Below, piece by piece: positions 53,245-60,173 of a stretch of 64,000 bases of DNA. This DNA comes from Luteimonas panaciterrae (GTDB lineage: Bacteria; Pseudomonadota; Gammaproteobacteria; Xanthomonadales; Xanthomonadaceae), in assembly GCF_020511115.1 (NCBI RefSeq), contig NZ_JAJAVH010000011.1, positions 223,102-287,101 on the forward strand. The letters run 5' to 3'. The translations under genes and the position numbers were made by a program. How positions within the stretch are numbered: the stretch's first letter is position 1; every line of letters begins with the position of its first letter. Below the pieces are notes generated by a model. It had not been told where the DNA came from and searched no databases. It was given only the letters and a program-made list of their open reading frames with translations.

Positions 53245-54102
53245 GTGTTAGGCAAGAAATATTGGATACCAGTAACAGTGATCGCGCTGGCGATCGGCAT
53301 CAGCATCTATCTGCATTCGACTAGCCAGAATCGAGAAGAGGTGACTCTCGACAGAATCGAAGTAGCTAATTCAGCAGACACTGGCGCTCTCCCTCCATCT
53401 ACCCATGACGTTCAATCGATCAAGACTGGGCATGCAGGACGCAGGCTCAAGATGCAAAGCTACGACCCGCCGTCAGGCAACGCCGTAGACGTCATCAATC
53501 AACTGAAACCCCTTGCGGAAGCGGGAGATGCAAAAGCCTCTTTCCTGATCTATATGAAGCTTCATTCATGCCTGGGCGCGATGAGGCCGACAGATCCCGA
53601 GGTGCAAGAGGCGTACCGAAAAGCAGGTATCACGATCGATCAAGCGGCGACGGAAAGGGAACTGATCGAGTGCGAGGGATTGCAGGGGGAGGATTATTCA
53701 AGCCGTAGCAAATGGCTGGAGTTGGCGGCTGACAATGGTCTTCTTGAAGCGCAGCTGGCTTATTCGACAGATTCAAAGTCGATCATCGGTGGGGCGGCAG
53801 ATAGACTCAAAGACCCAGATAAGGTCAAGAGATACAAGCAAAAAGCGAGCGCTTATCTTCTGAATGCCGCCAATCATGGCAGCGTGGAAGCTCTGATGTC
53901 GCTGAGTAGTTCATATCGTGAGGGGGTTCTTTTTGACAAGAACATGGTGAATGCCTACGCATATTACAAAGCTGCGCAGATGGCATCGCCAGAGCTGGAT
54001 ATGTCTAGTGTTCTTCGGTCCTACGAAAATCAACTGTCATCAGATGAACTGAAGAGGGGGGCGAACCTTTCCCAGGAAATTTATAACAGGTGTTGTAAGT
54101 GA
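53245..54102 (+). CDS. Membrane-anchored Sel1/TPR-like repeat protein
   Basis: From GTG 53245, with GAGG ahead, the protein has 285 residues. One N-terminal membrane anchor (YWIPVTVIALAIGISIYL, 6-23) leads to a periplasmic helical domain. Repeats of the Sel1 kind are visible (AYLLNAANHGSVEALMSLSSSYREG and AYAYYKAAQMASPEL in the last third). It ends with RCCK. Sel1-like proteins are scaffolds and sometimes effector or immunity partners. It is followed 22 bases later by an exported protein gene, and the pair lies between the two recombinase-like copies. Confidence 0.7.
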   Translation: MLGKKYWIPVTVIALAIGISIYLHSTSQNREEVTLDRIEVANSADTGALPPSTHDVQSIKTGHAGRRLKMQSYDPPSGNAVDVINQLKPLAEAGDAKASFLIYMKLHSCLGAMRPTDPEVQEAYRKAGITIDQAATERELIECEGLQGEDYSSRSKWLELAADNGLLEAQLAYSTDSKSIIGGAADRLKDPDKVKRYKQKASAYLLNAANHGSVEALMSLSSSYREGVLFDKNMVNAYAYYKAAQMASPELDMSSVLRSYENQLSSDELKRGANLSQEIYNRCCK

Positions 54103-54124
54103 GTTTTTTAACAAGGAATAAGAA

Positions 54125-54556
54125 ATGAAGTTGAAAGGTTTGTTTGCGTTGATTCTCGTTGGGTTGATTTTCTTTACCCATCAAGCATTCAGCAATGCGC
54201 TGGGGCAACCAAAAAAATACGGTCCATATGTATGCGATAGCTGCGCTGAGATCGGGCGTCCGGTTCCTGATCGAGTCACTCAAAGCATCATCAATAAATA
54301 TGAGAATGAAGTGGGGCCTGCTATCATCGGATTTTCACCCGGCGACTTGGTAATTGTGTGTAATAGCTCGATATGTGTGACCTATGAGCAAACCGAAGAT
54401 GGAAACTATTATGAAGTCGAGGTCAAGAATCGCGTTCTTACGCGTCCACCAACGGGTGGGACTGGCGGCGGTGGTGGTGGACATGGCGGCACGCCCGGCG
54501 GTGGTGGTAGCTCAGGTTCCGTTAAAGTGGGCGATGTTGAACAAGTGAAAAAGTAA
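54125..54556 (+). CDS. Exported protein with glycine-rich tail
   Basis: A 143-residue protein. Signal peptide MKLKGLFALILVGLIFFTHQ (to about residue 23, ending AFS), then a small domain with cysteines in YVCDSCAEIGRP and VIVCNSSICVTYEQ. The tail (about 110-135) is a glycine/proline run (TGGTGGGGGGHGGTPGGGG) before the charged end VGDVEQVKK. No family recognised. Lower GC than the flanking recombinase-like copies, so it looks like cargo acquired with the upstream Sel1-like gene. Confidence 0.7.
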   Translation: MKLKGLFALILVGLIFFTHQAFSNALGQPKKYGPYVCDSCAEIGRPVPDRVTQSIINKYENEVGPAIIGFSPGDLVIVCNSSICVTYEQTEDGNYYEVEVKNRVLTRPPTGGTGGGGGGHGGTPGGGGSSGSVKVGDVEQVKK

Positions 54557-54585
54557 GATTCAGAAACAAGCGCGTAATAGTTGAG

Positions 54586-54609
54586 TAGCCCCGGAAGAAT
54601 CCGGGGCTA
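54586..54609 (+). terminator. Terminator after the cargo pair
   Basis: TAGCCCCGG (54586-54594), loop AAGAAT, CCGGGGCTA (54601-54609), followed by TTTCTTT. Confidence 0.9.
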
Positions 54610-54635
54610 TTTCTTTGCTCGTTACTTATTTGAAG

Positions 54636-54672
54636 CGCCGTCAGCGTTATCTTAAGCGTTGTCGTCCGAAGG
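54636..54672. repeat. Second copy of the copy-A end junction
   Basis: TCTTAAGCGTT-x2-CGTCCGAAGGGG here repeats the last bases of copy A and the end of the small convergent gene (52,999-53,023). The stop of the plus-strand frame has changed (CGTTAG to CGTTGT). It shows that the stretch between carries a duplicated edge. Confidence 0.7.
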
Positions 54673-54703
54673 GGAGCCAAACCATTGATGGGTCCCGCCG
54701 TCC

Positions 54704-54988
54704 TTGAATAACGCGCCCACGTCTCTGCAGCTGGCGCTGGCGCGCGGTACCCGCTGGGTCGCCCGGCTGGCGTCGGGGGAGGTGGACTCGATCACGGCGC
54801 TGTCGAAACTCGAAGGCGTGGAGCGCGCGACGATGAGCCGCTGCCTGACGCTGACCGCGCTAGCGCCGGAAGTGGTGCACGGCATCCTTGAGGAAACGTT
54901 GCCGCCGGAATGGACCTTGATGGAACTGTCCACCGGCACGCCGATGGATTGGGCGGAGCAGCGCAAGCGTTTTTTGAGGAATGCATGA
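54704..54988 (+). pseudogene. Truncated serine-recombinase C-terminal-like copy B
   Basis: Ninety-four residues from a TTG, matching the last two-thirds of copy A (LARGTRWVARLASGEVDSI, KLEGVERATMSRCLTLT, LAPEVVHGILEETLPPEW, STGTPMDWAEQRKRFL). The beta-rich start of copy A is missing and no ribosome site is present, so this is a 5'-truncated duplicate. DNA identity to copy A is high along the whole shared part, with silent changes predominating. Confidence 0.7.
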
Positions 54989-55166
54989 AACGATTTCGGT
55001 GGAGAGCGTGGTAGGGTGATTTTGCTGGCAGCACATACGGACCGGGCTGCTGTTCCGTGGCGGAATGTGGACCGACGGTGTGTGTGCCCTGGAGCTTGCT
55101 TCGGGGCGGCCAGCACTTCGCGGTAGGTGGAGCAGTCGTAAACGAGTCAGATGCGATCGGAAACGA

Positions 55167-55191
55167 AAAGGCCGGGTATGGCCCGGCCTTT
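55167..55191. terminator. Bidirectional terminator
   Basis: AAAGGCCGGG (55167-55176), loop TATGG, CCCGGCCTTT (55182-55191). It serves the minus-strand alanine-rich gene at 55,220 and closes the region after copy B. The 54,989-55,166 stretch has no visible gene. Confidence 0.88.
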
Positions 55192-55219
55192 GATGTACGT
55201 GCGCAGCGAAATTCAGATG

Positions 55220-55696
55220 CTAGCTGAAGTTCAATTGATTGATGGTGCCCAAGGACAAGCCTTGTGTCGGGCTCGGTGGGGATGCTTCCGATACGCAGCC
55301 GATCGTGCCGCCTTTCTGTCTGGCGCTCTCTGCAGCCGCTTCTGCTTTAGTTGCGGCAGCGGCGGCTGAATCAGCAGCCTGTTGCGCTGCGTTGGCAGCC
55401 TCCTTGGTGAAAGAGGTAGGGTTGGTTTTATCAATTGCTGCGGCTTCATCCGCCGCCTGCTGTGCCTTTTGGGCCTCAGTACTGGCACGGGCGGCTGAGG
55501 TTTCTGCCGCGCAGACATTCCCCGCCGCCGCAGCATCTTCAGCATTTTTAGCGTTTTCACGCGCCTGGAAATCGCTATCGGCTGCCTTCACCAACGATTC
55601 CGTTGCAGCATCGTCGGCAGCGTTGTCTCTTGAGTCGGCTGTATTCGCGCCGTTAGAGCCGTTGGCGCCGCCGACGCCTGATGTGGAATCACCCAT
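55220..55696 (-). CDS. Alanine-rich coiled-coil-like protein
   Basis: From ATG 55696, nine bases after AAGGAG, the protein has 158 residues, about one third alanine, with Glu/Lys/Gln spacing of a long helix (AARASTEAQKAQQAADEAAA, AANAAQQAADSAAAAATKAE). The start is a Gly/Asn/Ser-rich linker (STSGVGGANGSNGANTADS). The end is non-repetitive (GLSLGTINQLNFS). Two cysteines, in NVCAAE and IGCVSE, flank the helix. No signal peptide. Unknown family; it could be a structural or filament-like protein or a secreted effector passenger. A palindromic ACCCTAGGGT lies near 55,767 upstream. Confidence 0.65.
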   Translation of the reverse strand: MGDSTSGVGGANGSNGANTADSRDNAADDAATESLVKAADSDFQARENAKNAEDAAAAGNVCAAETSAARASTEAQKAQQAADEAAAIDKTNPTSFTKEAANAAQQAADSAAAAATKAEAAAESARQKGGTIGCVSEASPPSPTQGLSLGTINQLNFS

Positions 55697-55824
55697 CAGA
55701 ATCACTCCTTTGATAGGAAGCAGGATTGCTCACGATCACATTCTGACACGCGTCAAGTGTTGCGACACCCTAGGGTGAACCCTAGGAATGCACTGGATCA
55801 GTCGGTGCAAGAGGTCAGGGAGTG

Positions 55825-56298
55825 TCAGGCAGCAGAGTGCAGGGCAATGACAGGCTGCACCGCGCGGAATTGCCCGGTCGCTGATGGGTGCCAAGGGAAG
55901 AGGCCTTCGCGCGAAGGCCAGATGATTTGATAGGCCGGAAAGGGTTTGTCCCTGTAGTACCAGCGCGCAGCGGTCGCGTGCTCTTCATAGCGGTCAGCCG
56001 AAACCTCGGCAAAGCAGCAACTGTAGTCGACGATCAGGGCGTCGGTGGGTTTGCTGAGATCAAAGGGTCTGCCGGATTTGGCCGCATCCGCAATATCAAT
56101 CAGGATCGGGTGTGTGATCGTATGCGGCAGGCCGAAGATGATCATTTCGGGATGCCCATAGCTCTCATAGAGACCGATGGTGTAGGAGAACCCGGACTGC
56201 TCTTGATCCGCAAACACATGGTTGCAGTGCCAGCCATAGGTCTTGATGTTGCGCAGTACCGTCTGCCTGAGTTGTTGTATTGATTCGATGCGCGTCAT
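55825..56298 (-). CDS. DUF4262-domain protein
   Basis: From ATG 56298 after AGGACAAAGGTC the protein has 157 residues and the clear DUF4262 pattern: IKTYGWHCNHVFADQEQSGFSYTIGLYESYGHPEMIIFGLP in two halves (about 18-58), then FAEVSADRYEEHATAARWYY and QIIWPSREGLFPWHP. DUF4262 proteins are cytoplasmic, often found in toxin-immunity neighbourhoods; their role is unknown. Its first bases overlap the end of the small minus-strand gene copy at 56,295. Confidence 0.85.
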   Translation of the reverse strand: MTRIESIQQLRQTVLRNIKTYGWHCNHVFADQEQSGFSYTIGLYESYGHPEMIIFGLPHTITHPILIDIADAAKSGRPFDLSKPTDALIVDYSCCFAEVSADRYEEHATAARWYYRDKPFPAYQIIWPSREGLFPWHPSATGQFRAVQPVIALHSAA

Positions 56299-56390
56299 GA
56301 CCTTTGTCCTGTGGCTTTTCCCATGGCCGAATGTGGCGAATGCGGCGCGCGTATCCAAGCGGTGACCACGAGGCCGTTAACCTGCGTCAC
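56295..56390 (-). pseudogene. Truncated first copy of the small divergent gene
   Basis: From GTG 56390 this reads VTQVNGLVVTAWIRAPHS and then GKATGQRS before stopping: 31 residues. The full version at 59,185-59,406 has 73 residues and shares TQ-NGL-VTAWIR-PHS. The copy is cut where the DUF4262 gene begins, so it lost its C-terminal half in a rearrangement. Confidence 0.6.
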
Positions 56391-56412
56391 AGGATTGTCG
56401 ATTCCAAAAATA

Positions 56413-56422
56413 GGGAATTCCC
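56413..56422. promoter_or_regulatory. GGGAATTCCC palindrome between divergent genes, copy 1
   Basis: A perfect 10-base palindrome 23 bases upstream of the minus-strand GTG, kept identically in copy 2 (59429-59438) although flanking bases differ. A regulator site for the divergent pair is the simplest reading. Confidence 0.5.
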
Positions 56423-56703
56423 GAAGTGAAAGGACGCTTGTGATCCAGGTGTGACATGGATTGAGGCCCGTTGAAGGGCAAAATACGGGTGACGTGCCGG
56501 CGTATTTGCATGAAGTGATGTTTACTTGTGTCTCAAGATACAAAGCGATGGTCTATTGTAAATTCGGCACCTGCCGATAAACGATCGCGCATGTCTTCAT
56601 GTACGATGATCTGGCATTCACGCGTCTTGTTTTTGCATGATGTCCTTCAGTCACGACGGAGTTTTATCGAGGCGACAATGGAAAAGTCATCAGGGGGAAG
56701 GAC

Positions 56704-56826
56704 ATGAGACGGGATCTGTTCTTTGATCAGGCGTTGCGCGGATTGAGTCGGTTGCAGAAGAGGGTGCGTCGATCGGCACCGGGATGCGCGCAGGACAAGT
56801 TGAAGCGCAGTGGACAGATGCCATGA
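56704..56826 (+). CDS. Leader ORF, copy 1 (40 aa)
   Basis: ATG 56704 follows GGGGGAAGGAC, the best ribosome site of this unit. It reads MRRDLFFDQALRGLSRLQKR and then a basic tail ending SGQMP. Its stop overlaps the next start (CCATGACA). In copy 2 the leader is only 18 residues (MSWDPFLDLVLCMFERPL) but keeps the start site and the ATGA overlap, so its role is probably translational coupling rather than a conserved peptide. Confidence 0.5.
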   Translation: MRRDLFFDQALRGLSRLQKRVRRSAPGCAQDKLKRSGQMP

Positions 56827-57173
56827 CAGCCGCCGACAAGGTCAATGCATCGGAGTGGCTTGCCTGTATCTACGCGACCAGGCGCGAAGGCCCGTACATC
56901 GTCACCTTCGCTGAGAACTATGTGGAGATGGATGCATTGCGAACGAGAGCGGTGCGGGTGCTCCCAGGAGATTGTGGAATCACCCAGCCCGCGCTTGTTG
57001 TGTGGTACCGGCCGTGCTGGAGCGAGGAGGCGGCCGTGTCTTTGGTCAACGAGATCAATCATCTGACGTGGCCAATGTGCCACTGGACGGAGAAGGCTGG
57101 CTTGTCCACAGGCGCCAATGACGTTCATAAGCTTGTGAGAGTAGTTTCCTCTCCTTTTATCCTCTCCCCCTAA
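56823..57173 (+). pseudogene. First copy of the GIY-YIG-like gene, 3'-truncated
   Basis: From ATG 56823 the protein has 116 residues. The first 81 match the intact copy at 59,773 (ASEWLACIYATRREGPYIV, LPGDCGITQPALVVWY, INHLT). Beyond NHLT (about 57,068) the sequence differs and runs to a chance stop, so the C-terminal domain end is lost. The module's original second gene is missing here too. Confidence 0.65.
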
Positions 57174-57198
57174 TCGCCTGGAGGAGAGGTCTTTTTTT
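57161..57198 (+). terminator. Terminator after the truncated copy
   Basis: CCTCTCC (57161-57167) and GGAGAGG (57183-57189) with a 15-base loop, followed by TCTTTTTTT. It overlaps the end of the truncated frame. Confidence 0.65.
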
Positions 57199-57381
57199 GC
57201 CGGACTGGGCGCCGTTGCGTGCTTGGTCTCCATGTCATGGATGGTGCGCATTCAAGTGAGACGGACGTGCCGCGATCGCATCACCATCGAAATGCTAGGA
57301 GATCCAGTCCGTTATTTGCCGTCCGAAAGGGGCTGTCCAGATGGGAGGTCATCGACATGATTACTACCGCCGAAGGCCCGG

Positions 57382-57528
57382 GTGCGCTGGTACGCTTATG
57401 GCCGTGCCAACGCGGGTGCCATCCGTTCGCTGCCGCAGCGCAAAGTGCAGCAAGCAATAGAAGCGAATGAAGCAGGCGGCCGTTCCTCTATCCAACCAGG
57501 CGAAACAATCGGGCGTCATCCATCCTGA
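57382..57528 (+). CDS. Possible short gene or gene fragment (48 aa)
   Basis: GTG 57382 to TGA 57526 reads VRWYAYGRANAGAIRSLPQR, then KVQQAIEANEAGGRSSIQPG and ETIGRHPS. Composition is protein-like, but the frame has no clear ribosome site and begins abruptly, so it is probably the tail of a lost gene. The 57,200-57,380 stretch before it shows nothing convincing. Confidence 0.3.
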   Translation: MRWYAYGRANAGAIRSLPQRKVQQAIEANEAGGRSSIQPGETIGRHPS

Positions 57529-57541
57529 GCTCGATCGGAAA

Positions 57542-57860
57542 TCAGTCGTTCCAGCCATGTGTAGTAGCCAGCGTAAGAAACCCCCAAACGAGACGTCGTC
57601 TGACTACTGAGCTCACTCTGTGCGACTCGAGGAATTGATTAGCCTGCGGGTCTTGCTCGTAATCTTCTTCGAAGACAGGCGTTAACTTCCTACTATTTAC
57701 CTGGATGTTAGACCCTTTTCCAACAAGTGCCGGTATCGCCAGTTGGCCGTCCTGAAGGCGTTCTCAAGCTTGTCGGTTAGCTGTAATGCGGACAACTTGA
57801 TACGCTGTAATAAGCGAACATCTGTGTCTCCGGTGCTGCAGCCACAATCTAACGAAAATC
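57542..57860 (-). pseudogene. Probable frameshifted ORF remnant
   Basis: On the minus strand one frame (LGFSLDCGCSTGDTDV, LLQRIKLSALQLTDKLE) runs to about 57,770, and a second frame continues RLQDGQLAIPALVGKGSNIQ, LTPVFEEDYEQDPQANQFLE, VRRRLVWGFLTLATTHGWND to a stop at 57542. Adding one A in the GAGAACGCC run joins them. No start codon or family is identified. A palindrome AGTCCGCCCC/GGGGCGGACT at 57865-57891 lies at its upstream edge. Confidence 0.35.
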
Positions 57861-57974
57861 CAAGAGTCCGCCCCCGAGTCAGGGGCGGACTATCGGCTAA
57901 ATACTCACGTTACACAATGTGCCGGAAAGAAAGCTCCTGTGGCAATCTTTTTTAGAAGGCATCCTAGAGCATCA

Positions 57975-58976
57975 TCATTTCTTTGGCATTGGCACATAGT
58001 CCAATTTGACAACTATTGCCTCGCATGCGTTCGCAATAGCCTGTTCATCAAGCCGCACGGCTTCACATCCGTTAGGATTTTGTTGCGAATGCGACGGACA
58101 TCGGTTAGCAGCATCTCGATACATATCTTCACAAAATGGCACCATACTCGTATTTAAAAGTTGCCGCCCTCTTGAACCTCCTTCCCCCGAGGTTGATGGG
58201 ATCGCTCTTGTATATACATCAGCAGTATACCAAACACTAGCGCCGGGGGCTGGGGGGAGAGCAGGAGTAAATGGGGCTACATTCCAATCATGCGGCTGAT
58301 TTTGTGTAAAATTTCGATTGGTCTCTGATAATTCAGAGGGAATATTAATATTATAATCTGGATGGCTAGCGTCTGGCTCATCGCTCATCCAAGCTTCCTC
58401 AACCGATTCAATTTGAGAAGCCGGAATTCCTCCGCGTCCAGTCCAGACCCACTCACGTTCCCAGGCAAAATGCTCTAAACCATTTTCTACTGGCGTGATA
58501 AGCCCTGTCTGGGCATCGGCAGGGGTGACGCCAGGAATTCCATTGTTTCTGGTTGCTCGGACGAATTCTTCCATGCTGTATTGCATATTGTAAAATTCGA
58601 AGCTTGGCCTGATCCTATATATATATACGTGATCTAGATCCGGAAGATTCTCTTCACTGTTAGCCATAGCGTCTAAAATATCTGCGGCAAAGCGTACAGC
58701 GGTTTCATGGTTGTCTGTCACACTCACAAACCTAGTATTAATCTTCGCTCCCCAGCGTGTATGTAGAAAGTGATCCACCAAATTACTACTATTCCCTCTT
58801 GGAGCGAATCCGTTTCGGAAAATATCATCAGGACCCCTCGTATCTACCCTGTACAGCCATGAATCTGGCTTGGCTGGTTGCGGAGGAGCGGCATTGGCGA
58901 ATGGAAGAATAGCAATTGCTAGAAAATAAATGGAATAAACTAGGAAGCGTTTGAAACAAGTACTGGTCAATCTCAT
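57975..58976 (-). CDS. Secreted pertussis-toxin-S1-like ADP-ribosyltransferase
   Basis: From ATG 58976 (GGAGAAATTT ahead) the protein has 333 residues. The signal peptide spans about 1-30 (FLVYSIYFLAIAILPFANAA). The mature start LYRVDTRGPDDIFRNGF aligns with the S1 start of pertussis toxin and supplies the NAD-binding Arg43. GNSSNLVDHFL gives the second key residue His69. FVSVT (83-87) is the STS-type strand, VYIYRIRP matches S1 YIYEVRA, and AWEREW with GGIPASQI supplies catalytic Glu175. The four C-terminal cysteines (PFCEDM, NRCPS, NGCEA, NACEA) may form disulfides. Strikingly AT-rich against the chromosome. No B-subunit genes are next to it. Confidence 0.85.
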   Translation of the reverse strand: MRLTSTCFKRFLVYSIYFLAIAILPFANAAPPQPAKPDSWLYRVDTRGPDDIFRNGFAPRGNSSNLVDHFLHTRWGAKINTRFVSVTDNHETAVRFAADILDAMANSEENLPDLDHVYIYRIRPSFEFYNMQYSMEEFVRATRNNGIPGVTPADAQTGLITPVENGLEHFAWEREWVWTGRGGIPASQIESVEEAWMSDEPDASHPDYNINIPSELSETNRNFTQNQPHDWNVAPFTPALPPAPGASVWYTADVYTRAIPSTSGEGGSRGRQLLNTSMVPFCEDMYRDAANRCPSHSQQNPNGCEAVRLDEQAIANACEAIVVKLDYVPMPKK

Positions 58977-59184
58977 AAATTTCTCCAGTTTTAGGAGGCT
59001 GCAACATTCAGTGAAATGGCTCGTGAGAACTCTGAATGCCTCACAGGCAAAAGCCATTGGATGGCATCTGCAAATGCGGCACGTCTATAAACGTGCAACC
59101 CCCTTTGCCTCCCCACCCCTCTTTCACGTTTTAATTCCAGGAGCAAAAAGGCTGTCTTTATGAGGTGAAGACAATGTGACAGTT

Positions 59185-59406
59185 TCACGCGCTAATCACA
59201 TCTGTCTGGCCGGCGGCCTTGCGCTCGACCAGGTCGTCGAACAGTTTGGCAACAGGACCGAAATCCATGACCGTCTCAGCGGCCGTAGGGCGGGGCGGGG
59301 TAACGCTGGCAGGCGCAGCTGTGGTCGGGCCTTCTGTGACTTTGCCTGTTGTCGAATGCGGCGTGCGTATCCAAGCGGTGACCGCGAGGCCGTTAATCTG
59401 CGTCAC
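59185..59406 (-). CDS. Small hypothetical protein of the duplicated module, full copy
   Basis: From GTG 59406 the protein has 73 residues: VTQINGLAVTAWIRTPHSTT, a proline/threonine-rich middle (TEGPTTAAPASVTPPRPTAA) and a helical acidic end FGPVAKLFDDLVERKAAGQ. No family recognised. It is divergent from the leader/GIY-YIG-like genes across a control region conserved with copy 1. It could be the regulator or antitoxin of the module, which is inference. Confidence 0.55.
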   Translation of the reverse strand: MTQINGLAVTAWIRTPHSTTGKVTEGPTTAAPASVTPPRPTAAETVMDFGPVAKLFDDLVERKAAGQTDVISA

Positions 59407-59428
59407 AGGATTGTCGATTCCTAAATTA

Positions 59429-59438
59429 GGGAATTCCC
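59429..59438. promoter_or_regulatory. GGGAATTCCC palindrome, copy 2
   Basis: The same perfect palindrome, 23 bases upstream of the minus-strand GTG at 59406, between the divergent genes. Confidence 0.5.
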
Positions 59439-59719
59439 GAAGCGAAGGAGCACTTGTGGTCCAGTGCGAGATGGATTGAAGTGCATCGAAAACTGAAAAT
59501 TATGATGACGTACCTGCGCATTTGCGTGAAGTGATGTTTGCTTGCGTCTCAATATACAAAGCGATTGGCTATTTTTAATTCGGCATTTGCCTACGAACGA
59601 TCGCACATGTCTTCATGTACGATGATCTGGCGTTCACACGCTATTTTTTTGCACTATGTCCTTCGGTCACGACGGAGCTTTATCGAGGCGACAATGGAAA
59701 GGTCATCAGGGGAAAGGAC

Positions 59720-59776
59720 ATGAGCTGGGATCCGTTCTTGGATCTGGTGTTGTGCATGTTCGAGCGGCCGCTATGA
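59720..59776 (+). CDS. Leader ORF, copy 2 (18 aa)
   Basis: ATG 59720 after GGGGAAAGGAC encodes MSWDPFLDLVLCMFERPL and stops in the overlap CTATGACG with the next gene's ATG. Shorter than in copy 1 by 22 codons, all in frame. It probably delivers ribosomes to the downstream gene, which lacks its own good ribosome site. Confidence 0.5.
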   Translation: MSWDPFLDLVLCMFERPL

Positions 59777-60156
59777 CGGTCGCAGCTGCATCTAACACAT
59801 CGGAGTGGCTGGCCTGCATCTACGCGACCCGGCGCGAAGGTCCTTACATCGTCACATTCGCCGAGAACTACGAAGAGATGGACGCACTGCGGAAGAGGGC
59901 AGTGCGGGTCCTTCCAGGAGATTGTGGGATCACGCAGCCGGCGCTGGTGGTGTGGTATCAGGCATGCGGGAATGAGGAAGCAGCCGTAACCCTCGCCAAC
60001 AAGATCAATCATCTGACGGTCTTGTGGCAGCGCGGATTGATCGAATCAGCCAATCCGCAGTGGGTGGATCTCGGAGCGGTCGCATCGGGCTGCCCGGTTG
60101 TCTACGCCATCCCGACTGAGGAGGGATTCCCCTACTATCAAGCGGTGCAGCTGTAG
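59773..60156 (+). CDS. GIY-YIG-like small protein, intact copy
   Basis: A 127-residue protein. IYATRREGPYIVTFAEN resembles the start of a GIY-YIG domain with altered catalytic tyrosine/glycine positions. The later part PALVVWY, NEEAAVTLANKINHL and WQRGLIESANPQWVDL matches the end of the domain (family pattern: K..LIE..NP.W.DL). If so, it is a diverged or inactive nuclease. The family match is by eye and moderate. It is followed 17 bases later by a second gene, so leader, this gene and the next form an operon. Confidence 0.55.
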   Translation: MTVAAASNTSEWLACIYATRREGPYIVTFAENYEEMDALRKRAVRVLPGDCGITQPALVVWYQACGNEEAAVTLANKINHLTVLWQRGLIESANPQWVDLGAVASGCPVVYAIPTEEGFPYYQAVQL

Positions 60157-60173
60157 GAGTTTGGGTAGGCAAG

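Larger units (their letters stand above)
56337..57068. repeat. First copy of a 0.7-kb direct repeat
   Basis: This segment matches 59,354-60,018 along its whole length. It includes the start of the minus-strand small gene, the intergenic control region with palindrome GGGAATTCCC (56413-56422), the leader ORF and the first two-thirds of the plus-strand gene. The one large difference is 66 bases inside the leader ORF. The match ends in the codons for NHLT. Confidence 0.8.
59354..60018. repeat. Second copy of the 0.7-kb direct repeat
   Basis: Collinear with 56,337-57,068. Non-coding parts are nearly as conserved as coding parts, including CATGTCTTCATGTACGATGA and the stretch TTTATCGAGGCGACAATGGA before the leader. 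About 3 kb of other genes, including the ADP-ribosyltransferase, separate the copies. Confidence 0.8.

Noticed and set aside
57318..57335. A third copy of the CGTCCGAAGGGG junction (CCGTCCGAAAGGGG)
   Set aside because: Only about 12 bases match with a one-base insertion and the flanks differ, so chance cannot be excluded.
57219..57470. An 83-residue plus-strand frame after the truncated module
   Set aside because: Composition is His/Arg/Ser-rich and uneven, and a better frame (57,382-57,528) overlaps it.
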